A stretch of DNA of 64,000 bases, taken from Lachnospiraceae bacterium. Lineage in GTDB: Bacteria; Bacillota; Clostridia; Lachnospirales; Lachnospiraceae. The stretch spans positions 124,001-188,000 of the forward strand of contig CABJAM010000007.1 of assembly GCA_902363555.1 (NCBI GenBank), given 5' to 3'. Positions 1 through 8,384 of this stretch are shown in pieces (the first letter of the stretch is position 1; every line of letters starts with the position of its first letter). The translations under genes were made by a program, and so were the position numbers. The notes beneath the pieces are model-generated. The model was not told the origin of the DNA, did no database searches, and worked only from the letters and a program-made list of their open reading frames with translations.

Positions 1-896
1 CCGGCAGCCGGCTGGGAAATATCCACACCTTCCGCCAGCATTTTCGTATACTCCGGCGTCGTACCGCAGCAGCCACCGATGATATTTACGCCAAGGTCGG
101 CAATTTCTTGCATTTTACCGGTAAAATAATCCACATTTTCCTGATAGACGCTGCGGTCGCGGATGATGTCCGGATAGCCGGAATTGGGCACCACACTTAT
201 GATCTTGTGGCCAAAATCCAGCTTTTTCAATATCTGATACATATGGGCCGCGCCGATGCCACAGTTAAAGCCCACCGTGTCGATGCAGCTCTCATTGGCC
301 GCCAGCTCCAGCAGCTTTCCTGCGCTGATCCCGGACTTCGTGTAACCAAATTTGTTCAGACAAAAGCTGGTCATCACATAAATATCGCTGTGATCTTTAA
401 TGTACCGGGCCACAGGAATAATATACTTCAGGTCTGAAAATGTCTCAAACATTATGATTTCAGCACCCAGCCCGATAAAGGTCTGAGCCATATGCATGTA
501 CTCGTCCAAAAGCTGCTGTTCATCCGCAGCGCCTGTCTCGGCAATGGGTCCGATATCCGCAGCGATAAACACGGGATGGCCGCAGGAATTGACCGCTTCC
601 CTGGCAATATTAAAGCCCCAGGTAAGATTTTTGCGGACCACCTCCCTGGGGTTATGGCTTTCGCCGCCATAGCCGGCCGCCTTCAGCGCCTGATAATTGC
701 TGGCAAAGGTATTTGTCCGGATCAACCGCGCGCCGTTTCTTATATATTCCATATGGATTGCTTTAATCTGCGCCGGTGCATCGAAATTCCCGATTTCCGA
801 CGGCTCGCCCCGGCGGGCATATTTCTGCGCATAGTAGGTGCCCATGGCTCCATCCATAACTAAACGATTTTTCTTTAAATATTCCTGTATATTCAT
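1..896 (-). CDS. Homocysteine S-methyltransferase domain protein (C-terminus beyond the window)
   Basis: The reading frame is open from the ATG at 896 to the window edge (298 codons seen), so the protein is partial. The visible part is a homocysteine S-methyltransferase TIM barrel (Pfam S-methyl_trans family). It starts with a VMDGAMGTYYAQ-like segment and carries the zinc ligands Cys212 (GFNCG) and Cys276/Cys277 (GGCCGTTP). This domain moves a methyl group to homocysteine to make methionine in the cytoplasm. Full-length relatives are either stand-alone enzymes or fusions to methylenetetrahydrofolate reductase or cobalamin domains; the window does not show which. A GAAAGGAT ribosome site lies just before the ATG. 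No SAM riboswitch is visible upstream; the leader instead holds a palindromic repeat at 924-989. Confidence 0.9.
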   Translation of the reverse strand, partial: MNIQEYLKKNRLVMDGAMGTYYAQKYARRGEPSEIGNFDAPAQIKAIHMEYIRNGARLIRTNTFASNYQALKAAGYGGESHNPREVVRKNLTWGFNIAREAVNSCGHPVFIAADIGPIAETGAADEQQLLDEYMHMAQTFIGLGAEIIMFETFSDLKYIIPVARYIKDHSDIYVMTSFCLNKFGYTKSGISAGKLLELAANESCIDTVGFNCGIGAAHMYQILKKLDFGHKIISVVPNSGYPDIIRDRSVYQENVDYFTGKMQEIADLGVNIIGGCCGTTPEYTKMLAEGVDISQPAA

Positions 897-923
897 AATT
901 TATCCTTTCGTTGGTCAAACGCG

Positions 924-989
924 GCCGTTCAGAGGATTCGAACGGTTACGCCCAAAACGTAACAGTTCAGGGGAACAAAACGGTTACCG
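924..989. repeat. Two degenerate copies of the GTAACCGTTC palindrome
   Basis: CCGTTC (925-930) pairs with GAACGG (940-945), and a second, poorer copy follows with GTAAC (959-963) and GTTAC (983-987). Both lie 28-93 bp upstream of the methyltransferase start. They belong to the dispersed family whose perfect copy is at 51791-51819. Confidence 0.6.
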
Positions 990-1120
990 CAAAACTTCTA
1001 TTTCAATATAGTAGCGGACATTTCTGAAAAATGCAACAAATTTTATAAAGTAACAAGTCATAGCCGCCAAACATTACGATTCAGTATTTACAAAACAGAT
1101 TTTTTCGTATAGAATAGAAA

Positions 1121-1180
1121 TTGCGTTGATGCGCAGTCAGGTCAGCAACTTTCCCTGGAAAATTGCTGACAGTATATAAT
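1121..1180 (+). repeat. Two-hairpin dispersed element, copy C
   Basis: Stem I is TTGCGT/GCGCAG around a TGAT loop (1121-1136). A TCAG linker follows, then stem II GTCAGCAACTTTCC/GGAAAATTGCTGAC (1141-1154 with 1157-1170) and AGTATATAAT. The same architecture occurs at 30631-30690 and, on the other strand, 39331-39390. The terminal TATAAT (1175-1180) could be the -10 of the thiamin operon, though no good -35 is seen. Confidence 0.6.
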
Positions 1181-1193
1181 AAATTTAATAATG

Positions 1194-1277
1194 TTGCTGG
1201 GGGCGCCGTCTGGCTGAGAGAGATTTTGAACTCGACCCTTTGAACTTGATGTGGTTAGTACCACCGTAGGGAAGCAA
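1194..1277 (+). promoter_or_regulatory. TPP riboswitch (thi box)
   Basis: The aptamer shows the conserved thi-box blocks in order: GGGGGCGCC, GGCTGAGAG, ACCCTTTGAACTTGAT, GGTTAGTACC and CGTAGGGAAGCAA. The ends TTGCT (1194) and AGCAA (1277) close helix P1. It lies directly upstream of a terminator (1352-1379) and the thiamin salvage genes. The usual behaviour would be premature termination when thiamin pyrophosphate is bound. Confidence 0.95.
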
Positions 1278-1351
1278 ATTTAGTTAAGAATTTACTTTTG
1301 CGATAAATGGCAGAGATGATTTCTCGATTCGCAGTGATTTCTGTATAACGC

Positions 1352-1379
1352 GCCTTCCCATTTTAAGGAAGGCTTTTTT
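1352..1379 (+). terminator. Intrinsic terminator, riboswitch expression platform
   Basis: GCCTTCC (1352-1358) pairs with GGAAGGC (1367-1373) and is followed by six T (1374-1379). Its place between the TPP aptamer and the first gene suggests it is the switchable off-state. Confidence 0.85.
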
Positions 1380-1481
1380 ATTGCTCAAAATATGGAAAAA
1401 TCTTTCCCACAAGTCCTATCCATCTATAAATTCCCCGGTAAAGCAAAAAAAGCTGTCAAAAAATACAAAGGAGTAATGCTT

Positions 1482-2141
1482 ATGAAATTAACCGATCATC
1501 TTTATGCATCTGCACAAAAAATATGGGAAGGCTATCATACACACCCGTTTGTTACAGGGATTGGTGATGGAACCCTGCCCATCGAAAAATTCCGTTACTT
1601 TATGATGCAGGATTACCTGTACCTCTACGAATATTCCAAACTTTTTGCTCTGGGGGTGGTAAAGGCCAAAGACCACAGTCTGATGCGCACCTTTTCGGCC
1701 ATGACCGACAGCACATTAAACGGGGAAATGAAAACCCATCAAAGCTACATGGCCCGCCTGGGCATAACGGAAGCGGAGGCCGTCGCTGCCACGCCATCCC
1801 TTGTAAACACTTCCTATACGAATTACATGCTGGCCGTAGGCTTTAGCGGCGATGTCCTGGACATCCTCGTAGCCGTCCTCTCCTGCGCCTGGAGCTACGA
1901 GCACATTGGCAGGCGGCTGGCCGCCATCCCCGGGGCTGTGGACCATCCATTTTACGGTGAATGGATACGCAGCTATATCAGCGACGATTACCGGGCCATC
2001 GTGCAGGAAAATATTGACCTGGTCAATACATACGGCCAGGATATCACCGAAGAACGCTATAAACAACTGGAGGACATCTTTATCCGCTGCAGTCGTTATG
2101 AAGGGCAGTTTTGGGAAATGTCCTGGACAATGGAGCCTTAA
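1482..2141 (+). CDS. tenA: TenA aminopyrimidine aminohydrolase (thiaminase II family)
   Basis: The 219-residue product has the usual length for TenA. It hydrolyses the amino group of 4-amino-5-aminomethyl-2-methylpyrimidine in the salvage of degraded thiamin. The segment LSCAWSYEHIG carries Cys135, at the position of the catalytic Cys135 of Bacillus subtilis TenA; MMQDYLYLYEYSK and the C-terminal QFWEMSW segment are also family-like. The start at 1482 is chosen because AAAGGAG (1467-1473) lies 8 nt before it; the ATG at 1476 is too close to that site. It is the first gene behind the TPP riboswitch, and the ABC genes follow with 2-nt or overlapping junctions, so they form one operon. Confidence 0.93.
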   Translation: MKLTDHLYASAQKIWEGYHTHPFVTGIGDGTLPIEKFRYFMMQDYLYLYEYSKLFALGVVKAKDHSLMRTFSAMTDSTLNGEMKTHQSYMARLGITEAEAVAATPSLVNTSYTNYMLAVGFSGDVLDILVAVLSCAWSYEHIGRRLAAIPGAVDHPFYGEWIRSYISDDYRAIVQENIDLVNTYGQDITEERYKQLEDIFIRCSRYEGQFWEMSWTMEP

Positions 2142-2143
2142 TT

Positions 2144-2899
2144 ATGCTTGAATTTAAAAATGTGACCTTTCAGTACGAGGATGAGGATTTTAATATAATT
2201 GACAATCTCTCCTTTAAAGTGGAACACGGCGAATTTATATCCCTGATCGGCGTCAGCGGCTGTGGAAAAAGTACCATTTTCCGGCTGACCAATCAACTGC
2301 TTGCACCAAAATCCGGCGACATCCTTGTGGACGGCGTTTCCATTGGAAAGCAGAAAAATTATGCCGGCTACATGCCCCAAAAGGACCTGCTTTTCCCGTG
2401 GCGGACCATTGAGAAAAATCTGTGGCTGCCCATGGAGCTGCGCCGGCTTTCCAAAAGTGACATGCGCCAAAAATCTGATGCCATTTTAAGCGAGGTTGGC
2501 CTTCTTGACTATAAAAATAAGTATCCCAAGGATTTATCCGGCGGCATGCGCCAGCGCATTTCCTTCGCCCGCACACTGCTCACAGACGCCGACCTGATGC
2601 TTTTGGACGAGCCCTTTTCCGCCCTGGATTCCCTGACCCGGATGTCCATGCAGGAATGGCTGCTGGCCCAGTGGACGCATTTTAATAAAACGATCCTGTT
2701 TATCACCCACGATGTGGAGGAAGCCATTTTCCTGTCACAAAAAATATTTGTGGTCACCGAAACACCGATCCGCAGCCTGGAGGTCATTTCCGTACCTGCC
2801 GGCTACCCCCGGAGCCGGGAAGCTTTAAAAGAACCGGAAATCATTGAATTAAAGGAATATTTAATTTCCAAGCTGAGAAAGCAGGTGGACAGCTTATGA
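2144..2899 (+). CDS. thiZ: ABC transporter ATPase for thiamin pyrimidine precursor
   Basis: This 251-residue ATPase belongs to the SsuB/TauB/ThiZ group. Walker A is GVSGCGKST (about residues 37-45), the signature is LSGGMRQR, Walker B is LMLLDEP and the switch His sits in FITHD. A GGAG site inside the end of tenA precedes the ATG by 8 nt. The start lies two bases after the tenA stop and the stop overlaps the permease start (ATGA), which points to translational coupling. The substrate, a formylated or free aminopyrimidine, is inferred from the riboswitch, tenA and the ThiY-like binding protein, not from the ATPase itself. Confidence 0.88.
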   Translation: MLEFKNVTFQYEDEDFNIIDNLSFKVEHGEFISLIGVSGCGKSTIFRLTNQLLAPKSGDILVDGVSIGKQKNYAGYMPQKDLLFPWRTIEKNLWLPMELRRLSKSDMRQKSDAILSEVGLLDYKNKYPKDLSGGMRQRISFARTLLTDADLMLLDEPFSALDSLTRMSMQEWLLAQWTHFNKTILFITHDVEEAIFLSQKIFVVTETPIRSLEVISVPAGYPRSREALKEPEIIELKEYLISKLRKQVDSL

Positions 2900-3666
2900 A
2901 TACGAAAAGAAATCATCTCTGGCTGAAAAATAACCTGCCTGCCTTAATACTGATTTTCATTCTGCTGATGGCCTGGCAGATGGGCGCCATGCGCATGAAC
3001 GCCGCATATATCCTCCCGTCACCGGTGCAGATACTGCAAAAGCTGTGGGAGCTGCGGGGGCCGCTGTTTACGGTGCACCTTCCGGCTACCATGAGCGTGA
3101 CGCTGCTGGGGCTGGCGATCTCCATCGTTTTGGGGCTGGGCTTTGCCATCCTCATGGATTTAAGCCCGCTGGTGCAAAAAGCACTTTACCCGATCATCAT
3201 CGCCTCCCAGACTATCCCTACCACGGCCATTGCGCCGCTGTTCGTGCTCTGGTTCGGCTACGGGATATGGAGCAAAGTGACAGTGACCATACTGATCACA
3301 TTTTTCCCCATAACTATCACGGTGTTTGACGGCTTTAAATCCACCAAAAGGGAAATGGAGGAGCTCATGCAAAGCTACGGCGCAGGTAAAAAGGATATTT
3401 TTATTAAGCTCAAGCTTCCCACGGCCCTGCCCTATTTTTTCTCAGCCATAAAAATGGCGGTTCCCATGAGTATTATCGGCGCGGCCATCGGCGAATGGCT
3501 GGGGGCGCAAAACGGCCTTGGATATTTCAGCCGGCGGATGATGACCCAGCTCGACGGCGCCGGCGTGTTTGCTCCTATCGTACTGCTGTCGGCAGTCGCT
3601 ATGATTATTGTGGGGATCGTGGCCATACTGGAAAAAGCCTTCGTGAAGTGGCGAAAGGAACTCTGA
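2896..3666 (+). CDS. thiX: ABC transporter permease for thiamin pyrimidine precursor
   Basis: A 256-residue inner-membrane protein of the BPD_transp_1 fold. It has an N-terminal membrane segment (LPALILIFILLMAWQMG) and about five more. The cytoplasmic EAA loop reads EELMQSYGAGKKDIFIKLKL followed by PTALP, the ATPase contact site. It overlaps the ATPase gene by 4 nt. Its length and the loop match SsuC/ThiX permeases. The role in pyrimidine uptake follows from the operon context. Confidence 0.87.
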   Translation: MNTKRNHLWLKNNLPALILIFILLMAWQMGAMRMNAAYILPSPVQILQKLWELRGPLFTVHLPATMSVTLLGLAISIVLGLGFAILMDLSPLVQKALYPIIIASQTIPTTAIAPLFVLWFGYGIWSKVTVTILITFFPITITVFDGFKSTKREMEELMQSYGAGKKDIFIKLKLPTALPYFFSAIKMAVPMSIIGAAIGEWLGAQNGLGYFSRRMMTQLDGAGVFAPIVLLSAVAMIIVGIVAILEKAFVKWRKEL

Positions 3667-3714
3667 TAACTGTTCCCAAGAACAAACAATTACGAAACAC
3701 AAAGGAGAATATTT

Positions 3715-4854
3715 ATGAAAAAACTGCTATGTCTTATTTTAGCAACTGTACTTATCGTATCTCTGGCCGGCTGTCAAAGCAGCGGCAGTGTAAAAAATGG
3801 CGCCGCCGCTAACGGCAGTACCCCGCCCGAAACCACGGCGGCAGGCAGCGGCAGCACGGAAAGCAGCAACACAGCCTCCGGCGGCGGCGATGCTGCAAAC
3901 AGCAATAACAAGGACGCTGCCGCTAATAACAGCGCTTCCGAAGATTTGCGCGAAATCAGCGTCGTTTTGGACTGGTATCCCAACGCGATCCACGCTTTTA
4001 TGTATGTGGCTATGGAAAAAGGCTATTACGCCCAGGAAGGATTAAAGGTCAACATCCAGTTCCCGGCCAATGACAACGACGCCCTCTCCCTTGTGGCCGC
4101 AGGAAAATCGGACATCGGGATATTTTACCAGCAGGACATCATCACCACCCGCACCAATCAGAGCGTACCTGTAAAATCCATTGGCGCCATTACCCAAAAG
4201 CCGCTGAATATCATCCTCTCTTTGGCTGATAAAAATATAAAAGAGCCAAAGGATCTGGAAGGAAAAACCATCGGCTACGCAGGTACGGATCTGAGCGCCG
4301 CACTTGTAAAATACATGATGGAGCAGGCCGGCATTGCTTATGATGAAAATAAGCTGATCAATGTGGGCTTTGACCTGATGTCCTCTATGACGACCGGAAA
4401 TGTGGACGCCACCATCGGCTGTATGGTCAACCATGAGGTTCCTCAGATGATCGAGGAGGGCTTTGATGTCAACTACTTTATGCCGGATGATTACGGTGTA
4501 CCAACCTACTATGAGCTTGTCTTTTTGGCCAGCGACACGACCGTGGCCGAAGATTCCGAACTGCTGGCCGCCTTCCTCAGAGCCAGCGAAAAGGGCTTCA
4601 AGGATATGCAGGCCGATCCGGAGGAAGCGCTAAAGATTTTACTTGATCATCAAAATGAAGAGAATTTCCCTCTGTCCGAAACCGTAGAACGCCAGAGTAT
4701 GGCAACGCTGCTGCCGGTGATGGACATGGATGGAAAAGCATTTTTAAGCCAGGATGCTTCCGTTTGGGAGGAAAACATCAACTGGCTTTATGAGCAGGGG
4801 CTTGCCAATGAGAAGCTTCCGGCAGACGAATTTATGGCGGATATAAAATACTAA
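3715..4854 (+). CDS. thiY: Thiamin pyrimidine precursor-binding lipoprotein (NMT1/THI5-like)
   Basis: The 379-residue protein starts with a lipoprotein signal (MKKLLCLILATVLIVSLAGC; Cys20 would be lipidated), then an Ala/Ser/Asn/Gly-rich linker to about residue 78. The binding domain opens with VVLDWYPNAIHAFMYVAMEKGYY, the hallmark of NMT1/THI5-like proteins that bind the thiamin pyrimidine. AAAGGAG precedes the ATG. It is the last gene of the riboswitch operon and ends just before a strong terminator. The ligand may be formylaminopyrimidine or hydroxymethylpyrimidine; sequence reading alone cannot separate these. Confidence 0.9.
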   Translation: MKKLLCLILATVLIVSLAGCQSSGSVKNGAAANGSTPPETTAAGSGSTESSNTASGGGDAANSNNKDAAANNSASEDLREISVVLDWYPNAIHAFMYVAMEKGYYAQEGLKVNIQFPANDNDALSLVAAGKSDIGIFYQQDIITTRTNQSVPVKSIGAITQKPLNIILSLADKNIKEPKDLEGKTIGYAGTDLSAALVKYMMEQAGIAYDENKLINVGFDLMSSMTTGNVDATIGCMVNHEVPQMIEEGFDVNYFMPDDYGVPTYYELVFLASDTTVAEDSELLAAFLRASEKGFKDMQADPEEALKILLDHQNEENFPLSETVERQSMATLLPVMDMDGKAFLSQDASVWEENINWLYEQGLANEKLPADEFMADIKY

Positions 4855-4864
4855 AATTACTATA

Positions 4865-4909
4865 AAAATCCGGCGGGAAAACTTCAAACAGTTTTCCCGC
4901 CGGATTTTT
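4865..4909. terminator. Bidirectional terminator between thiY and the hydrolase gene
   Basis: An 18-bp perfect inverted repeat (AAAATCCGGCGGGAAAAC, 4865-4882, with its complement at 4891-4908) has A and T runs on the outside, so it can stop transcription from both convergent genes. Confidence 0.92.
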
Positions 4910-4910
4910 A

Positions 4911-6380
4911 TTATCTTAGTCCTCTCCGCTCCCCGGTCCTGACAATCCGTTCAATCAATTCATCCCGTTCCGCCGCCAGCACAAACCCCTGCGCTACCGT
5001 CCGGTCCGCACTTTCTGTCACAAGCCGCCGGTAATTTGCAAGGCTTCCATAAAGCGCCGTCAGCTTTTCCGGAGAAAACGGCATCACATGGCCGAACATT
5101 TCCTGAATACCGCCGTCCTTTGTCCGGCTGTAACTTGTATAAGTTCCCGTGGGGCAGTCCACGGCCGGGTGACGGATGCCTCCCACGGCATTTCCGAAAG
5201 CATCGGTCACATTGCGCACACGATTTCCAAAGAAACCGCCCACCGTACCTGTGTCATAGGTCATCTCCGTCTTTATTTTCGGCGCATGGGGCGCCGGCAC
5301 ACCGTTCACCGCCCAGTTGTAAAGGTGATAAAAAGCCGCATTGAATATATGTTCATAAGGGCAGTCCATCGGCTCGCCCTCGCACCCCTCCCATGCATTG
5401 GTAATGCCGATCCGGGTCAGATCCTCTCTCTGATAACCCTCGTAATATTCCAGCAGATTATAGGCCGTATCGTGGCTGGAGGCCGGGATCTGCCATGTGC
5501 GGAACTTAAATTCCGGCTCATCAAAATCGCCGTACCAGTAAGCATATTTGTTCTCGCTCTCCGTATTTACCGCCATCACCGGCTCCTTGCCGCCCAAAAT
5601 ACTGCCCTGGGGGATACCGGACTGGCCGAACCGGAAGGCGGAGCTGTACGCGTTCATGGGCGCATCGGAGGCTGCACAGCCGGCCATGAGATAGCCGTCA
5701 AAAAGCGGGCCGTCCTTTTCGACTTCCGGAAGATAAGCAAAGGAATGCAGGATTCTGGCAATGTATCCGCCGGATTGAGACCAGCCGGTGAGGAACAGGT
5801 GGGCCTTTCCATAAGCTCTGACCGGGTTCATGGCATCCTCCGTGCGCAGCAGCCGTGCCAGGTCCATAAGCATATCCCAAAACAGTCCGCTCTCATACTG
5901 CTCCATAAACATCATAGGCACATCCCGAACGCCTTCCGGCGGGATACGGTCCTTATCCGGATTATTCCAGTTGATCGGCGCGTACCGCTCCGGATTAAAA
6001 CGCAGCAGTGCATCCACCACCTGGCCTTTACTTGTGATCCCGATGTAAATATCGCCGTTTCCCGTAAAAAACTTCCACGAATTTACCCACATGCGGTCAA
6101 TGTCGATCATCGCCGTAGCGTTAAGCACCTCGATCACTATATTACCGCTGAAATGTGCACCGTCTTTTGGGCGGCGGATCAGCAGCCGGGTCGTATAGGG
6201 CACATCGGGGATTTGTACAAATGGCTTCTGCTCCGTATCCTCACCGTAAATATTGGCGGTACCGCTCATAAAATATTCATCCTCCACATAACCGATGGAA
6301 TCAAAATCACACCTTTGGGCGGCAGATGCAAATGGATGCTCCCCTACTTTTACTGGTATGAGCTTCATCTCTTTTATCAT
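4911..6380 (-). CDS. Alpha/beta hydrolase domain protein (Abhydrolase_10-like)
   Basis: This 489-residue protein has no signal peptide. The nucleophile elbow is GWSQSGGYI (G-x-S-x-G), followed by LMAGCAASD. Segments such as PYTTRLLIRRP, FSGNIVIEVLN and WVNSWKFF resemble the poorly characterised alpha/beta hydrolase domain family PF20091. The ATG at 6380 is preferred over one 20 codons upstream because GAGGAGGAGG lies 8 nt before it. It is divergent from the DUF4038 glycosidase, with a shared control region at 6504-6580, so a role in removing ester groups from the same glycan is possible. The substrate is unknown. Confidence 0.8.
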   Translation of the reverse strand: MIKEMKLIPVKVGEHPFASAAQRCDFDSIGYVEDEYFMSGTANIYGEDTEQKPFVQIPDVPYTTRLLIRRPKDGAHFSGNIVIEVLNATAMIDIDRMWVNSWKFFTGNGDIYIGITSKGQVVDALLRFNPERYAPINWNNPDKDRIPPEGVRDVPMMFMEQYESGLFWDMLMDLARLLRTEDAMNPVRAYGKAHLFLTGWSQSGGYIARILHSFAYLPEVEKDGPLFDGYLMAGCAASDAPMNAYSSAFRFGQSGIPQGSILGGKEPVMAVNTESENKYAYWYGDFDEPEFKFRTWQIPASSHDTAYNLLEYYEGYQREDLTRIGITNAWEGCEGEPMDCPYEHIFNAAFYHLYNWAVNGVPAPHAPKIKTEMTYDTGTVGGFFGNRVRNVTDAFGNAVGGIRHPAVDCPTGTYTSYSRTKDGGIQEMFGHVMPFSPEKLTALYGSLANYRRLVTESADRTVAQGFVLAAERDELIERIVRTGERRGLR

Positions 6381-6503
6381 GGTAATAACCTCCTCCTCGC
6401 TTTGAACAGCCACATCAGAACGGCTTTTCGCACAATGCATATAAAATTATCTGCGGCCGTACCCGGGCTGTAATTTAAATGTTATACCCTATTATAAGCA
6501 TAT

Positions 6504-6580
6504 ATTAGCTTAACGTCAATATGTTTTAAGCATTTTATTAGCCTAATACAATTGATTATTTACCTAATATTTGCTATAAT
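6504..6580 (+). promoter_or_regulatory. Promoter with repeated TATTAG-N-CTAATA operator-like sites
   Basis: A sigma-A promoter is visible: TTGATT (6552-6557), 17-bp spacer, TATAAT (6575-6580). ATTTACCTAATA (6558-6569) fills the spacer directly after the -35. A related perfect palindrome, TATTAGCCTAATA (6536-6548), lies 21 bp upstream, and a half-site ATTAGCTTAACG is at 6504-6515. The first 12-mer recurs inverted at 8392-8403 in front of the lacI-type gene. The layout suits repression by that LacI protein; this assignment is inference. Confidence 0.6.
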
Positions 6581-6598
6581 TAATTTATCCTATCAACC

Positions 6599-6627
6599 GT
6601 CACCGTCCAGAAAAACCGGACGGTTAC
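6599..6627. repeat. GTAACCGTTC-type palindrome in the glycosidase leader
   Basis: GTCACCGTCC (6599-6608) faces GGACGGTTAC (6618-6627) with one mismatch and a 9-nt loop. It lies between the promoter and the start at 6672. Confidence 0.7.
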
Positions 6628-6671
6628 AATCCACAGACATTTCCATAAATTACGAAACGGAGGGTTTCAAA

Positions 6672-8303
6672 ATGACAAACACGATCACCACACAAACCTG
6701 GAGGCAGGTTATCATCCCCTGTGAAATTTCATGTGACTATGAAAATCCATTTCTTGACGTATCCATCACCGCCGAATTTACAGGGCCGGACGGCACCTGC
6801 ATTTCACGGGAAGCCTACTGGGATGGCGGCCGCAGCTACAAGATTGCCTTTGCGCCCACCTGCCCCGGCCTGTGGCACTGGGTCATCAAAGCGCCAAAGG
6901 ACACAGGCGTGGACGGCCAGGAAGGCTCCCTGTCGTGTACGCCCTATGACGGACCGCTTCCCATCTACCGTCACGGCTTTTTAAAAGTGGATCAATCCCG
7001 GAAATTTCTCACCTACGCCGACGGCACGCCCTTTTTCTGGCTGGGCGACACCCACTGGGCGTTTGCATACAGTGAGCGCTGGGAGGAATCCAACCACCCG
7101 GAAATGACAAGTATGTTTAAAGGTATGGCCGACCGCCGCGCAGCTCAGGGCTTTACCGTGTACCAGACCAATCTCCGCGCCGACTTTACATATGGCGGAA
7201 CGGAAACCTCCCGCTACTGGGCCGACGGTCATCCGGGCACACTCCCCAATGTGGAATTTTATCAAAATGAGCTGGACCGCCGGATGTACTATCTGGCCGA
7301 TCTGGGCCTTGTCAATGCCCTGGGCTTCGCCTGGTTCATGTCCATCAACAACCAGATAGGCCTGTGGAAAAATATGGCCCGCTATATGGTGGCGCGCTAT
7401 GGCGCTCTCCCCATGGTTTGGACACTGGCCGGGGAAGTGGCCGGATATTCTCCGGAGCCGATGCGTTCTCAGTTCATTAACTCATGGCGGGAAGTCGCTG
7501 TCTATCTTTCAGAAATTGACAGCTACGGTACGCTGCAAACCGCCCACTATGATAACCACCGGCCATTTTCCGATTATTATTATGACGAGGAATGGTACGA
7601 TTTCACATTGAATCAGGCCGGCCACGGTGATTTCCCTATCAGCGCCGCAGACTTTTACACTTATCGGAAAGACCATCCCGACAAGCCATTTGTGGAGGGT
7701 GAAAGCCTGTATGAATTTTGTTCCACCCTTGAAGAAAACGGAACCCGGCTGTGTACGGCCGATATGGTCCGCCGTGTGGCCTATACAGCCATGCAAAGCG
7801 GCGCCTGCGGCTACACCTACGGCGCTCAGGGAATCTGGGATAATGTCTGGGAAGCCCCGGAAAAACCGGACCCGTTTAACGCCTTTAACCGCTTCGGTAT
7901 TCCATGGTACCAGGCTATCGATGGTATCGGGGCTGTCCAGATGGGATACATGAAGCGCTTTTATGAAGACGCGCATTTTGAGGATATGACCCCCATCCCG
8001 GTAGATTCCATCACCCCCTTTGGCGTGACCTCCGGCAATGACGCGCCCCCGACACTGTTTGACCCACTGGCCACGGCTAACGGGGATCGAAGCTGTATCA
8101 TCATCTATTACAATGAGCTCACCCGGGGCGGCTGCCGGATATCCGGCATGAAACCCGGCGTTTGGTCGGCAGAATGGTTTGATCCAAGAACCGCGGTGCA
8201 CACCACGGCTTCCGAACGCTTCGTTCCGGAAAATGGCTGCTTTGAGGCACCGGCCCGGCCGGAGGGCGGCGACTGGCTTCTGGTTCTAAAAGCTGAAAAT
8301 TGA
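6672..8303 (+). CDS. DUF5060/DUF4038 glycoside hydrolase-like protein
   Basis: A cytoplasmic 543-residue protein without a signal peptide. The N-terminal part (about 5-75) resembles DUF5060. The central part (about 95-400), with FLTYADGTPFFWLGDTHWAF, resembles the DUF4038/apiosidase-like TIM barrel (GH140 neighbourhood). The last ~100 residues resemble the collagenase-type putative binding domain, ending GGDWLLVLKAEN. CGGAGGG precedes the ATG at 6672; a longer in-frame extension has no ribosome site. The substrate is not known. Its operators and the following lacI, kinase and response-regulator genes suggest induction by a plant-type or host glycan fragment. A remnant of a second 3' end lies just downstream. 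Confidence 0.85.
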   Translation: MTNTITTQTWRQVIIPCEISCDYENPFLDVSITAEFTGPDGTCISREAYWDGGRSYKIAFAPTCPGLWHWVIKAPKDTGVDGQEGSLSCTPYDGPLPIYRHGFLKVDQSRKFLTYADGTPFFWLGDTHWAFAYSERWEESNHPEMTSMFKGMADRRAAQGFTVYQTNLRADFTYGGTETSRYWADGHPGTLPNVEFYQNELDRRMYYLADLGLVNALGFAWFMSINNQIGLWKNMARYMVARYGALPMVWTLAGEVAGYSPEPMRSQFINSWREVAVYLSEIDSYGTLQTAHYDNHRPFSDYYYDEEWYDFTLNQAGHGDFPISAADFYTYRKDHPDKPFVEGESLYEFCSTLEENGTRLCTADMVRRVAYTAMQSGACGYTYGAQGIWDNVWEAPEKPDPFNAFNRFGIPWYQAIDGIGAVQMGYMKRFYEDAHFEDMTPIPVDSITPFGVTSGNDAPPTLFDPLATANGDRSCIIIYYNELTRGGCRISGMKPGVWSAEWFDPRTAVHTTASERFVPENGCFEAPARPEGGDWLLVLKAEN

Positions 8304-8321
8304 TTGAATGATGCGCCGCTG

Positions 8322-8381
8322 CCCGACATGCCCCGGACGGAGGGCGGCGGCTGGTTTTTGATCGTGAAGGCCGCGGAATAA
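8322..8381 (+). pseudogene. Remnant of a second DUF4038-type gene 3' end
   Basis: Twenty codons read PDMPRTEGGGWFLIVKAAE and stop. This mirrors the end of the preceding gene (ARPEGGDWLLVLKAEN and stop). DNA similarity is clear around GGAGGGCGGCG and CTGG. No start or further homologous sequence is visible, so it looks like the decayed tail of a former tandem paralogue. Confidence 0.6.
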
Positions 8382-8384
8382 TTA

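Noticed and set aside
897..1120. SAM (S-box) riboswitch before the homocysteine methyltransferase
   Set aside because: No S-box core or terminator was found; only short palindromic repeats are visible.
5088..6473. Long open frame (461 codons) on the plus strand
   Set aside because: It is antisense to the alpha/beta hydrolase, which has a nucleophile elbow and a strong ribosome site; the antisense peptide is low in motifs and rich in His/Arg.
7509..8201. 230-codon minus-strand frame
   Set aside because: It is antisense to the DUF4038 gene, with no domain features.
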